From NCBI GenBank assembly GCA_020746105.1, contig CM036620.1:42490706-42554705 (forward strand): 64,000 nucleotides of DNA, in the 5' to 3' direction. The notes beneath the pieces were generated by a model that saw nothing but the letters and a program-made list of their open reading frames with translations, searched no databases and was not told the origin of the DNA. Both the position numbers and the translations under genes were made by a program. The DNA is from Trogon surrucura (lineage: Eukaryota > Chordata > Aves > Trogoniformes > Trogonidae). This document shows, piece by piece, positions 1 to 12,800 of this stretch. Numbering within the stretch: position 1 is the stretch's first letter; each line of letters begins with the position of its first letter.

Positions 1-736
1 AATACAAACAGGAATTATCACCCATGGAACTTGGAACAAGAGAATATTCTTTAAAAACATCAATAATAATACAATGTTAACAAAGATAAGAAGCACTTTT
101 TCTTTTTTTTTTTTTTCTTTTTTCTCTTTTTTTTTCTTTTTTTTTACCCACTATTACAAATTTAGAAATTGCACCTTTGATTGTTCAAAACGTTCTTAGG
201 ACCTTCATTCACATTGATCAGGGTCCATCTGGCAAGTTTTCCAAATATAAAGGAAAGACATCAGAGTGTTTTCTTTATATATTGTACATCATGTACAATG
301 GTCCCTTTGAAGTATACCTGTAGTTAAAGTAGTTAATTGAACTCAAAACTAAAAAGTATAAAAAGCTACTGTTTTTTTTCCAAAAACATATAAGAAACAA
401 TGCAAAAGGTGTTATGCATAACACATACAAAGTGATTAAAAAAATCAAACACATATTTGTATTTGACAATAGTTTAGTATCCTTGACCTAGCAGAACTAA
501 TTAGCTTAAAAGGATTCAGGAAAGGCTATTTAGGAGCTTTGTGGTAGAGAATGGTCACACAAAGTAAGAACTAATTAAGAAACCAAGTGCTAGACAACCA
601 AGAATTGTATGTGGGTGATATATAAGTCACCCAAACTATCTTTTGTGAGAAGCACTTTCAATTGTTTTTAAAATAGTTGGATGGCCTCTAGTTAAACGAC
701 AAAGCATTCACGTTAGAAAGTAAGACAAGGTTTCTT
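1..736 (-). other. GPM6A: GPM6A 3' UTR (partial)
   Basis: This is the sequence directly after the GPM6A stop codon. No AATAAA is visible on the minus strand between the stop and the window edge, so the UTR probably continues beyond position 1. It holds a long purine tract on the mRNA strand (145-96) and a 19-nt palindrome (281-299). The short ORF of 275-469 is not supported by anything else. Confidence 0.75.
96..145. repeat. T-rich pyrimidine tract
   Basis: About 50 nt made only of T with a few C. On the GPM6A mRNA strand it is an A-rich purine tract within the 3' UTR. Confidence 0.9.
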
Positions 737-889
737 TTATGTGTAAGCGTTGAGCCGCTCTTTAGAGCGAGTAGAATGAATATCATGAAGCTCTTGTTCC
801 TCCTTTGATTTAATATCCTCGTATTTTTGCATTCTGCACGCATCTTTCACATAGGCCCAGTTGGCAGACAAGACCATGAGATAATGGAC
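737..889 (-). CDS. GPM6A: GPM6A exon 7: end of TM4, cytoplasmic tail and stop
   Basis: The coding part is 153 nt (50 codons + TAA at 739-737). The acceptor is CCTCTCTTATAG, with the exon starting at 889. It encodes the end of TM4 (about [14 protein letters not shown]) and a charged cytoplasmic tail: [20 protein letters not shown] followed by [16 protein letters not shown]. This tail is essentially the same as in mammalian M6-A, from memory of the family. GPM6B has a related but different tail, so this exon fixes the paralogue. The 3' UTR follows without a further intron that I can see. Confidence 0.97.
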   Translation of the reverse strand, partial: VHYLMVLSANWAYVKDACRMQKYEDIKSKEEQELHDIHSTRSKERLNAYT

Positions 890-3800
890 CTATAAGAGAG
901 GTAACACAGAGTTAGGATCCAACATAGCAAGCCAGAAAAGAGCATGCTCAGACTTGAAAGCTGTAAAATGGAGATTGGGTTTTCATCAGAAGGAACTAAG
1001 CATTGGTAAACCAAGAAGTAGTACAGCAACACAAAGTGAAATTCTTGCTTGAGCTTCATTAATCCTCAGATTACTCAGCTCACACTTGTGACTGTTACTG
1101 TGATCAGGAGCTGGTAGCAATGGTTCTAAAAAAAAAAAAATTAAAAAACTGAAAAATCAACAAATATCTCTGCTTTATTACTGCAGCTATTCTGCAAATT
1201 CTACCTGGAAGAATGCCTTCTGGTTATTTCTTGCAGACTTTTCCCCATTGAATCACTATTTGTTAAAGTAGTTGCTTAAGACAGAAATATGTTGTAGACA
1301 CCGCTGTACTTTTACAATTATACACCTAATACAATTACGGAAAGATTTGCATTTTTTTCTTGATCAGGTTAGCATTAGGTTTCCACCTAGTCACTTCTTT
1401 CTTTCATCTACAATACTAGCTGTTTTATCAAAATCAGCTAATTTGGGAAAAAATTGTCAAAAACTGAAAAATGCCTTCAGCGAGGCAGAATGTGACAACA
1501 TATAGTTGCAAATAAACTTGAGGTCTTAAAAAGGTACATACCTGTCACTATTTAATTCAGTATTTTTATTTCACTACTGTATTAGTTACACTACAATTTA
1601 TGTAATTCTTTAAAATGTATAGGAAAAAGTTATTATTATACAGTGATTATTATTATAAAGTGATTATTATATAGCTTACTGGTGAATATTGGAGATTGGA
1701 CCTGATTCACTTGCAGCCAACACAAATCACTGGATGACCTACAATGATACACTCCCAAAGAGCCTGTTTGGGGTTTGTTGGGGTTTTTTGTGTTTGCAAA
1801 TGGGGAAGACAGAGTGTTTATAAATACAACTGAGAATTAAAGACCAGTTAAAAGATATTGGCAATATTGTCACATGAACAAATGTTTTTCAATTGCCTTT
1901 GAATAGATTTAATCTGAAAGTCAGTGAAATGTATCTTACTAGTAGAAAAATTATGTTCTGCAAATGCTTTTCATTATAAATAGGGGATGTAAAATGTCCT
2001 AATAGCCATTAGGATGGAGTATAGTAGTTTATAAAAGTCATGTAGTGCGGCTGTCAGTGATTGAGCTTTACAACCGCTAGATGTCCAATCTTCTGAATGG
2101 GGGCAATGAACGGTCAAAGTAGTGATAAATTTTAACTGAGCATCAATATAAGGAAGGAAGCTGAGGCCTCCAGAGAACTTCTGCTAAATATACTACATTC
2201 AAAACCTCCCCTCCTTCAGGGGCAATCACAGCTTCCCAATTCTGGGGCTTTCAGGACATGTGCAGGCTTTAGAAGCTTTCCTTCTGAAGGTAGACCTCAA
2301 ACATCCTACCATTAGTCTGCTGGGTCTGCTTGCAAGGATCCTCTGACCTTCCTAAAACCTGTCTCCCTCTCACCTTAGAACAAGTTCAGTTGGTTCTGTA
2401 CTCAGCCAGAAGATAAAAATGTTCGGTAACAGTATTCAACTGGTTTATTCTAGGACTCTCTGAACATTTATTCCTCCCCTAGAAAGCTTTCAGGTACTTT
2501 CTGATGAGAACATCTCTTAAATTCATTAATCATCTGCCTCAGAGATAATTTCCTGAAATGAAAAAAGATTCTACCTCTCCCTAAGAAATCAAGCAATTAA
2601 ACTAGGATTCAATTAATGGAAAATGGAGTAATCATAAAAACACCTTGAGATTATGCAAATTCTCCTGCTCAAATTGGATTGTTTTAGATAGATGAGTATC
2701 TTAGATTTGTACTAAATGAATAGAACCAATTTAGTATGCTCCTCTTTTTTTCGAAACGCCAGTGTTGGCTTTTTCCATGAAAAAGCCATGGTGGTGATGG
2801 TTGCTGGTTAGTGCAGGCTAATGTACATTTCCTAATATAGATAGCTAAGGAAAGCATTCTGAAACACTTCAAAGGATCAGGTATTTTTGGTGTCTTATTT
2901 GTCCTGTTGGTTTACAGCAAGATTTCACTCATTTAACCCCTATTTGAGAAATACAGAATGAGTCGAGGAGCCATAAAACAGGAAGAAGCGTTCGGAGAAT
3001 CTGTCCTCTAGAAAAAAGACTACAGATAGTAGCATTTCTACATATCTTTAGGAATTTCTTAATATCTATAGTACAATGCTAGCAGCACAACCTGTGATGA
3101 TAATGCAAATGCTGGAGATGGCAGTGCTGTTACTCTGGGACATTTTCGAGTCATAATTTAGCACACAGGGAAAAAGAAACACCTTGTATCTAACTCAGCT
3201 TTTCCAAAAGCTTTCACCATGAGTAGTCTCTGGATCAGGCATTTCTAGATCAAACCAGAGACACTAATGTTGAATCCCCATCCTTAAATTTCCTCCATCG
3301 TAAAGCTCCTGAGAAAAATCAAAATAAACAGACATGTAATCCTAATAATTCTGTTATCTCAGACAATTACAATTTGTATTCAATGAAAACATCAGTGCTG
3401 GTCCTTTGAAGGTAAGATTTTATTTAAAAATACAATCTGAACCTCGAACAGATTGTAGACCTGAGAATCCCAGAAGTGCCAGGTATCTGAGCAGTGTACT
3501 CTATCTTCCTGACCTTTTAAAACATGTCTGCCAGAAAACCTTGCAACTGAAGAATACATGAGGAAAATGGGAACATGCAGACACATTTCTTATCCTCACA
3601 AAATATTTGGTAACAACCTAGTAAGAGACAAATTTAAACCCAATGTCTTGCAGTTTCACTTGACATTTTTCTTCTAATGAGAAACTAGACAAGCTGTTCT
3701 GAAAGTACCTTGGCCACAGTCTGACCTTTAGTGAGCTCTTATTCTTCACCTATCCCTACCTTAAGAAGATACAGAATAAAACTTCCGGAGTAACTTTTCA

Positions 3801-6800
3801 AAACTGTTGGAGTGCATATTCACTATAAGTAGGATGGCTTTTCTGGAAACAACTACTTTAGCTTATACAATGAATATAATCTCAAATAAACATTCACGTT
3901 ATATAATGACATATAGATTTAATAGTCCCAACTCCTTTTTTTTTTTGTTTAACACCAAGTTCCTAGATAACATTGTCACACTAAGGAGGTCATCTCTAAG
4001 TGGCTGTCTAATTGCATTTCACAATTCTGTGACCTGAATAGCCTGAAGCCAGTGAGGACTTGTCAAGGCTTATTCAAATTGAAGCTGGGCAGCTTCCACA
4101 GTCTGCCTCAGGATGTTTCAATTACAGACATATGCAAGACAGTGCAGGGTCTTTCCATATGGGTGAAACATTCCTGCTTAGATTTCTTCGTAAGGTGAAA
4201 GCATATTTCAGTCTTTCAAAACTGTAGAGTTGCATCTAGGTCAGGAAGGGTTCTGGTTTTGTTTTGTCTCTCTTTTCCTTTTGGGACATGTCATTACCTC
4301 TAGAAGTCTAAATAACTTCCTTCCTCCACTTACATGCATCTAACCTCCTGCTGAAGAGCACAGTTGTACTGGGGCGGAGAGGGACTAGATCACTTATACA
4401 TTTCCCTTGTTCTTGCTTCAGGAGAACTGATTGCATCTCCATCTCACAGGACATAACTTCTGTGGAAGTTCAAGCAGGAGAGTGCTGTTCACACAGTAAC
4501 ATTTGAGACGGGAAACTGTATATCTAACATAATTCAGTTGCTTACTATCTTTACAGTCTTTGGGATGGTAGTTTACATTTACACAACTTCATGTCTTGGG
4601 TCTCTATCTGACACAATATTGACAACAGTAAAACTAGTATGCATTACTTCAATAATCACTTCTGTATCCATTTATTACCCATTCAGACATAAGAAAGAGC
4701 AGTAATGTTCAGAATCATACATAGTTAAGATTCTGAACATTAATTTCAGAATGATTTACAATCCTGGCTAATTTTTATGTGATCAAGACTCACAAAAGTC
4801 ATCTACAACATAAAAAGTTGTTTTTTTTTTTTTTTCATCTTGGGCTGAAGTCTAATGATGATAAATTTTCAAGACAAACTATTTGACATTTTCCTTCTCT
4901 GCAAAATAAACCTTTCTCTGACATGTATTGTAAAAATATGAGTTTCTCTATACATCAATCCTAACTTGTAGGCCAATTCTCTTTTTGAATGTCAAAACAA
5001 CATTCTCCTTTGGAGACTAAACAGGCAGCTGGTGAATTGTGAAAAAAAAAAATCTAAAATTCACAAGCAAAGAGAGATTAAAGTAGCAGATATGAGAAAA
5101 TTGTGACTAGTGACCAAATAATTTTGCAAGGACTAATATTTTTGTGTAGACTAGATTATTTTAAAATATTTTAAAATACAGTTTCATCAGAAGTATCCTG
5201 GTCTTAATATTTATGAACAGGCTTATTTGTTTGGTAAATTTCATGACAAGTACTGACATTAAAATAGCTAAAGAAAACTGCACATATTGAATAATCTGAC
5301 ACTTGCAAAAGTTCACAAAATCCAGAAGTAAGGATGTAGTGGAGTATATCAGTGTCAGGAGTTAACATGTCATTTAAAAGAGCAGATTTTACCAATTCAG
5401 TTATCAGCATGGTGCTTTACTATTAGTGGCTGGTAATAAATACAAAATATTTACTGCTTTAGTCAGATGGGCTAGTCTAGTTTAAAATAACTCCAAGAAA
5501 TAAATTCATAAGATTTCTTTTTTTTTGTGATGGACTGGTATTTTAATCTCATTTTTCTGTTAAGAAGTCTTGTTAAACTTCACAAATATGGAGATATGCT
5601 ATTGTTGTGGATCTACACAAATATTAACTTAATGAAACCATATTTGTTGTTATTTTTGTAACAGCACCTGTAGGGATGGGCATTGATTCTCCAGTGACTG
5701 AAATGGTTCCTGGTAGGATTTGTGTTCCTCACCCTATCCCATTGCTGATACTTTACCACCTACTACAGATCTGAGAGTAGGATCTGGGGAAAAAAAAGAT
5801 ATTTTCTTCTTTCCATATGAGACATTAAGGACCCAAAATTAATTTTCACTCTGTTAAATTACTTTTTTCTTGGAAAAGCAAACTTCCCTTAAAGAAAATT
5901 TGTCAATATTTGCGTGTCCGACCAAAAACTTCTGAACTTTCCCTCATGCCCTGTCCCCAGTCTTCGGGCTACTGTGTCAACTGTGAAACACACTGCTCAA
6001 CCTATAAATGTGGTACGGTATGTCAATTTTAGAAGTTACCATCATCAAAGAGTGGAATGTGCTATTCTTTACCAAGTACCTAACAGATCACAGTGGTAGG
6101 TTGAAACCAAAAAAAATAAATACAAAAGTGAAATACATACAACATGGTTGCAAACATTTTATGAAACATACATAAATTGGCATTTGGACACTAGTCAATT
6201 TACCAGCACTTAGATTCTTAATTTATATTTCTGTTGAAACAGTCAGTGTTATCATATCTCCTCCGTGCAATCACAGAATCCTATAAAAAGCATATTGGGT
6301 ATGCGTAACTCTTCAAAAATGTGTGAATACATGACAACCAAAGTGAATTTCTAGTGTATTAGTGCTTGCTGTAACACATCTATGGCATGTTTGCTGTGGT
6401 GCTGTGAGATTTAAAGTTTCTTTAAAGTTTATTGAAAGTATCATATATTTAAACTAAGTGGCTCAATGTACCTACTTAATTTGCTTCCACTGAAGATGTG
6501 TTAGTTTTCACTAAAAGCTTTTTGGTGGCTATTCTGATTCAAAGCTCTTCTTTGAAATGCAGAACTGTTTTCTGAACAAATTAGTGTTTGATAATTACTA
6601 CTGAATATACTTCAAAACAACAATGCACTGACAAACTAATACTTTCTTGGGTACACTTTCCTAACTCTAACTTATATTTTATAATCATTACTATCTGGTC
6701 ACCTGGAAGTAGAAAAGTCTCAGTTTGGAAAATCAATTAAATTATATTCTATTATATTTATTATTTGTGGCCTGGAAACAAAAAGTACATAGACAATTTA

Positions 6801-9800
6801 TATTTTTCTTTTAGCTATCTCTGCTGTGCTGGCAGGAAGTTATGTAATACTGCAATGGCAGAGAAGGACAAAAGAAACCACTAATGCAACAGCAACACTA
6901 TCTTCATTGAATATTCAGTTTGTCTTTTTTCTAAATGTAATTTTAAGGAGAACAAAAAATTTATGGGCCTAGGATACAATGAAAAATTACTAGTAGCAGT
7001 AGTAATAGTAAACACTATCACTAACACTTTTCTTATGGATTACATCAGTACCAGGTAATATTCATTATTCGTTTCCCATCCCAGTGTGTATTACGCAGAT
7101 CTACACTGGTACAGCATCTCCATTCTAAAAATGTCTTTATATTTAAGCAGACACAGCGGACAAAAGGCAGAGAAGCAGGGCACTAACTCATAAACCTTTT
7201 TCTCAGTGGAACATTCTCATTGACAAAATGTCATCAAATTCAATGTAATCTTCAAAACACACACACAAAAAAAGCGCAAAAATTAGTCCTGACAGAAAAC
7301 CTGACACATTCACGTGTATGCACTGAAATGACAAAAGGAGTCAGCTCCTAAAATAGCAGCATGACAATCCTATGAATATATAGAAAGGCACAGATAATAA
7401 AAGTATATTACTGTGGTCATGAGATAGAAATGTGAGTTCACACACTTGTCTGAACACAGCAAGAGAATAGTAATAAAACTTAGCATGTACTTTAAGGTGT
7501 TCTTTTATTCAACAAAAGCAATTGTTATATTCTACTTCAAAGAGAATCCATCAACATATTTTAAAAAAGAAAGATAAGAGAGAGCATTGGATTACAGAAT
7601 TATATGTTAGTAATAGCATTGAGTGATGCTCAGTAGTGTGGAAATTGAATAACTGATACTAAGTAACAACCATAATAATTGTATTAGCAATTCATATGAT
7701 GGCAGAAGTCCACAGTGTCGCGTAGCTTACCATAGCAATGACTGCTGCTCCGGCTCCAGCAAGTGCCACAATGAACAAGTGGAACGTCATGTTTAGCTGC
7801 AAAGGGGGAAGAAGAAATGGACTTTAATGGTGGTACACTAAACAGAAACTGAATAAAAAGTCAGAATAACGTGGAGCCAGTATTCACCTTCCTGCCACCA
7901 CCCTTCTACAAAGATAATGATTACAAACACTTTTTCCAAAAGGCTGACATCACTACATGACATGCTTGTGTTTGTTTTGTGACAAAACTTATATTGGGCA
8001 TAAAGCAAAAATATTTTTAAAAATACTGTATCTAAACCACAAAATACTCAGAACAGTAACTATTTAAAAATAAACAGTCCAGCTCTTTTCTTCTTTTCTT
8101 TTTTTTTTTTTGTTTTAGTTACAATAGTACCTTACCAAATCTACAAATATGTTTGTGTTGATTTCTCTAGCAGCAGAGGCAGCCTAAGAAAACCCCATCT
8201 CCCTTCATTAGCTTTCCATCCTCATATATTGACTTACTTTCTTCACAAATTTGCCAGTAAAATTTATTCATAGTGATATAATATTTACCAGGTTACTTAA
8301 GTAATCCAAATTAACCGCCTTACCCCACCCCAAACCAAATGATTACATTTGGTTTTAATTTTGGGGAACTGGTTTACACAGCAGTCAGTGTTGGCTGCAC
8401 AGCAAGGGCTGCATTTTCTTAGGTAGTTTTGGTATAAAGGCAGATTATGTACCTGCACTCTGAGATTTGTTCAAACATAGTAAGGCCCAGTGAAACATTT
8501 AGCAAAGCATTCCCCTGAATTCAGAGGAATCAAGATTTCAGACTATTTGGTTTAGGTAGAAATAATTTTGTTTGTCGTTTCTTCATCCCTGATAACTTAA
8601 AAACAATACCAGAACCCTCAGCTGCACTGAAATAGGTGGCCTTTGCCTAAGGGAAAAGTTACAAAGAAAAATGTGCTAGTAGTTATTATCCTAACATAGT
8701 ACAAAATTTGGTCAAATACATATGAAATCTCTCCTGTCACAACAGTAATCAGAAGATCTTCAAACAGTAATTCATTATATAGACCTATTCATTGTGCAGC
8801 AGGCACATTAGCTTTCAAAAGCATCTCAGTAAAAATATGCATGACAATGGTAATCTAAAAAGAAATGTTAAATACAAGTGTGTTTAGAAAACAAGTGGCT
8901 GGAGAAATTACACTGATTAAAATTGCCACATGGTAAAAGGCTAGGAAAAGTACTTCTTGCATTTGTTTTCCACTGGGATTTTATTTCACCACCATAGCTA
9001 GTGTAACATTAAGTGTAAGAGGAAAATAGAAATCTGTTACTTCCTACTATAACATATACTATGGATTTCCCAAAAACATTCATATTTATTCACCTCATTA
9101 GAGTCACACATCTTGACGAAACTTTCTGATGTGGTGCAAACCTTCTTTTCCTCTCCAATAGTTACAATACCTGGAGTAGAATAAATATTCACAGTGTTTA
9201 GTACTCCTAGTACATAGCAGCTTATTTCACATAAGCCAGAAAAGCTAAGAAATAAAAAATCTTAGCTGCTTTGCAGAACTGCTTTTTTTTTTTTTTTTTT
9301 GAAACTGAGAGTAGATTTAGATTAGATATTAGGAAGAAATTCTTTACTGTGAGGGTGGTGAGGCACTGGAACAGGTTGCCCAGAAAAGCTGTGGATGCCC
9401 CCTCCCTGGAAGCGTTCAAGGCCAGGCTGGATGGGGCTTTGGGCAACCTGGTCTAGTGGGAGATGTCCCTGCCCATGGCAGGGGGGTTGGAACTAGATGG
9501 TCTTTAAGGGCCCTTCCAACCCAAACCTTTCTATAATTATACAAGCATTTCAACCATCACAAAACTAAGACATCATCTCTGTAATAGAAGTCCTAGTGGG
9601 AAGCATGCAGAAAATATATTTTCAGTCATTTTTGAAAATATCTTAATTCCAGATTTTGGTCAGCACAATCATCAAAACACCAGAAAATTATTTGCAGCCA
9701 ATATATACACTCACCATGTTCTACTCTCATGTTGACATGATACAAAACATCTTTCACAAGTTATAAAAAATTATTACCCGAAGTATACTTTAATGTAATA

Positions 9801-12800
9801 GTACTTTCTCTATCAGCAAGAATAACTTAAATCTATTACCTTGCCTGAAGAAAACTGCTATAATTCAGTTAGCCTGAAAAACGGTACTATTTCCCATTAC
9901 TAAACAGGAGATTTTACACTGAATTTACAGGTATGTTCACACATTTTTTATGTTAATGTTCTGTGCACAACTTAAATGGAATTAATAATAGAAATATACA
10001 GGAATATTAGCAAAGTAAAAGGTCACAGAAAGAAGAATTAGTATTCCTGATGAAATCTGTGCAGAAAACTGCTTTCTCAACTTGTCTGTCATAGAATCAT
10101 AGAATCATAGAATGTTAGGGATTGGAAGGGACCTCGAAAGATCATCAAGTCCAATCCCCCTGCCAGAGCAGGAATGCCTAGACTATGCTACACAGGAACG
10201 TGTCCAGGCAGGTCTTGAATGTCTCCAGAGAAGGAAACTCCACAGCCTCTCTGGGCAGCCTGTTCCAGGGCTCTGTCACCCTCACTGAGAAGAAGTTTCT
10301 TCTCGAGTTTAAGCGGAACCTCTTATGTTCCAGTTTCAGCCCATTACCCCTTGTCCTATCAGTGGTTGTCACCGAGAAGAGCCTGGCTCCATCCTCGTGA
10401 CACTCACCCTTGATATATTTGTAAACATTAATGAGGTCACCCCTCAGTCTCCTCTTCTCCAAACTAAAGAGCCCCAGCTCCTTCAGTCTTTTCTCATAAG
10501 GGAGATGCTCCACTCCCTTAATCATCCTAGTTGCCCTGTGCTGGACTCTCTCCAGCAGTTCCCTGTCTTTCTTGAACTGAGGGGCCCAGAACTGGACACA
10601 GTATTCCAGATGGGGTCTCACCAGGGCAGAGTAGAGGGGAAGGAGAACCTCTCTCGACCTACTAACCACCCCCTTTCTAATACACCCCAGGATGCCATTG
10701 GCCTTCCTGGCCACAAGGGCACACTGCTGGCTCATGGTCATCCTGCTGTCCACCAAGACTCCCAGGTCCCTTTCCCCTACACTACTCTCTAATAAGCCAT
10801 TCCCCAACTTATACTGGAACCTGGGGTTGTTCCTACCCAGATGCAAGACTCTACATTTACCCTTGTTATATTTCATTAAATTTTTCCCCACCCAACTCTC
10901 CAGCCTGTCCAGGTCTCGCTGGATGGCAGCACAGCCTTCCGGTGTGTCAGCCACTCCTCCCAGCTTGGTGTCATCAGCAAACTTGCTGATAGTACTCTCT
11001 AGTCCCTCATCCAAGTCATTGATGTATATATTGAATAATACTGGTCCCAGTACCGACCCTTGAGGCACTCCACTGGATACAGGTCTCCAACCAGACTCCG
11101 CCCCATTGACCACAACTCTTTGGCTTCTTCCCCTTAGCCAGTTCACAGTCCACCTCACTACCCGAGAGTCTAGACCACACTTCCTCAGTTTAGCAGCAAG
11201 GATGCTGTGGGAGACTGTGTCAAATGCTTTACTGAAGTCAAGGTAGACCACATCCACCGCTCTGCCATCATCTATCCACCTTGTTATATCCTCATAAAAG
11301 GCTATGAGGTTAGTCAAGCACGACTTCCCTTTGGTGAAGCCATGTTGACTGTCTCTAATGACCCTCTTATCCCTGATATGCCTTGAGATGGCACCAAGGA
11401 TAAGTCGTTCCATCATTTTCCCAGGGATGGAGGTGAGGCTGACCAGTCTATAGTTTCCCGGGTCCTCCTTCTTGCCCTTTTTTGAAGACTGGAGTGACAT
11501 TTGCTTCCCTCCAGTCCTCAGGCACCTCTCCCGTCTCCCAAGACTTGGCAAAGATGATGGAGAGTGGTCTAGCAATGACATCAGCCAGCTCCCTCAGCAC
11601 CCGTGGATGTATCCCATCTGGACCCATGGATTTATGGATGTCCAGATTGCTTAATTGGTCCCTAACCCAGTCCTCATCGACTAAAGCAAACTCCTCCACT
11701 GCCCTGACTTCCTGTGGGGCCTCAGGGGAACGGGGCTCCTCAGGACAGCCTCCAGCAGAGTAGACAGAGGCAAAGAAGGCATTCAGTAACTCTGCCTTCT
11801 CTGTATCATGTGTCACCAAGCTAGTGGGGAAAAACCCAATAAAGTAAAAAAAATCCCCTCACAAAAACAACAATGTGAAATAATACAGCATTTTTAGATC
11901 TCAGAATAACATTTAAAAATACAGTGCAATTTTATATTGGCTCAAGGCAGTAAAAGATATACTTAAGCAACTGCCTGACAAAATTGTGATTACCCAAAGC
12001 TCTGTGGGCTGAGAAACCATTGAGGCCAGAACATCTAGATTCAAATCAGTCTTGTGGTGGAAAGGAATTGAATTATCATCACTAACAGTAGATTTTTCAA
12101 ACTTTTTAATATTCCAATCTCCCTTTTGCTCAAACTTCCCATCCCTTCAAAACATGTGTGTATATATCCCCACTTTACTCTAACCTCCACACCTGAGACT
12201 TTAGCCCCACTGTCTCTTCCAAACAGACTCTTCTATTTGTACTATTTGTATTGTCTACTATTTGTATTGTCGCTCTTCATGAAATTTTTTTGCAAGCAAC
12301 GAATCCTATCTTGATTCACCTCTGCAGAGACATAATCTAGTATCTCAACATCTCCAAATCAGTGACAAGATTAAAGAATAATTCTCCAGAAAAATTACTA
12401 ATTAAGCATTTTAGACAAGTTCCAGCAATTTTAAAAGAAGAGACTATACAGAAGCCCCAAGCAAATTTTCAGTACTCTGAGAAGATGGATAATGTTGATT
12501 CAGTTTTATTAGACCTGGAAATGCAGTCTACCTCCAATACACTGCCTTGACTTATTGGTGAAAGAATAGAAAGAGTTGCTTAACAGTTGTTTCAGAAACA
12601 CTGCAACAGTTCATTCCAGGTACATGGAAGCAAAGCAGTGAGATGCTTTTGTTTATAAAGTCTTGATTTATATTAAGTGCTCTTCATTCACGTACCATAC
12701 TGGCGAAGATCCAAGCAGAGATTAGCTCCATCCACCACAGTGGCATTTCGGCAAATGGTCCACAGATTGAAGTACATGTAAACTGGCAGAGAAGTGAAAG

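Larger units (their letters stand above)
10090..11830 (-). mobile_element. CR1 LINE, 5'-truncated copy with reverse transcriptase
   Basis: This minus-strand CR1 is about 1.74 kb. Its 3' end at 10090 carries three copies of the CR1 octamer (CATAGAATCATAGAATCATA on the plus strand). Its 5' end fades at about 11826-11830, inside the linker between the endonuclease and RT domains, so the endonuclease is missing. The coding part is split into two overlapping frames by one indel. It lies in GPM6A intron 4 in the same orientation as the gene. The long, barely decayed reading frame suggests a fairly recent insertion. Confidence 0.97.
9171..12695 (-). other. GPM6A: GPM6A intron 4, with two CR1 insertions
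   Basis: This intron of about 3.5 kb runs from donor GTACGTG to acceptor CTCCAG. More than half of it is CR1: a plus-strand fragment at 9301-9540 and a larger minus-strand copy at 10090-11830. The interval 9541-10089 and the stretch 11831-12695 look unique, apart from a 16-bp tandem duplication at 12240-12271. Confidence 0.9.

Noticed and set aside
10185-11063. Plus-strand ORFs over 10185-11063
   Set aside because: They are the reverse complement of the CR1 reverse transcriptase and carry no independent signal.
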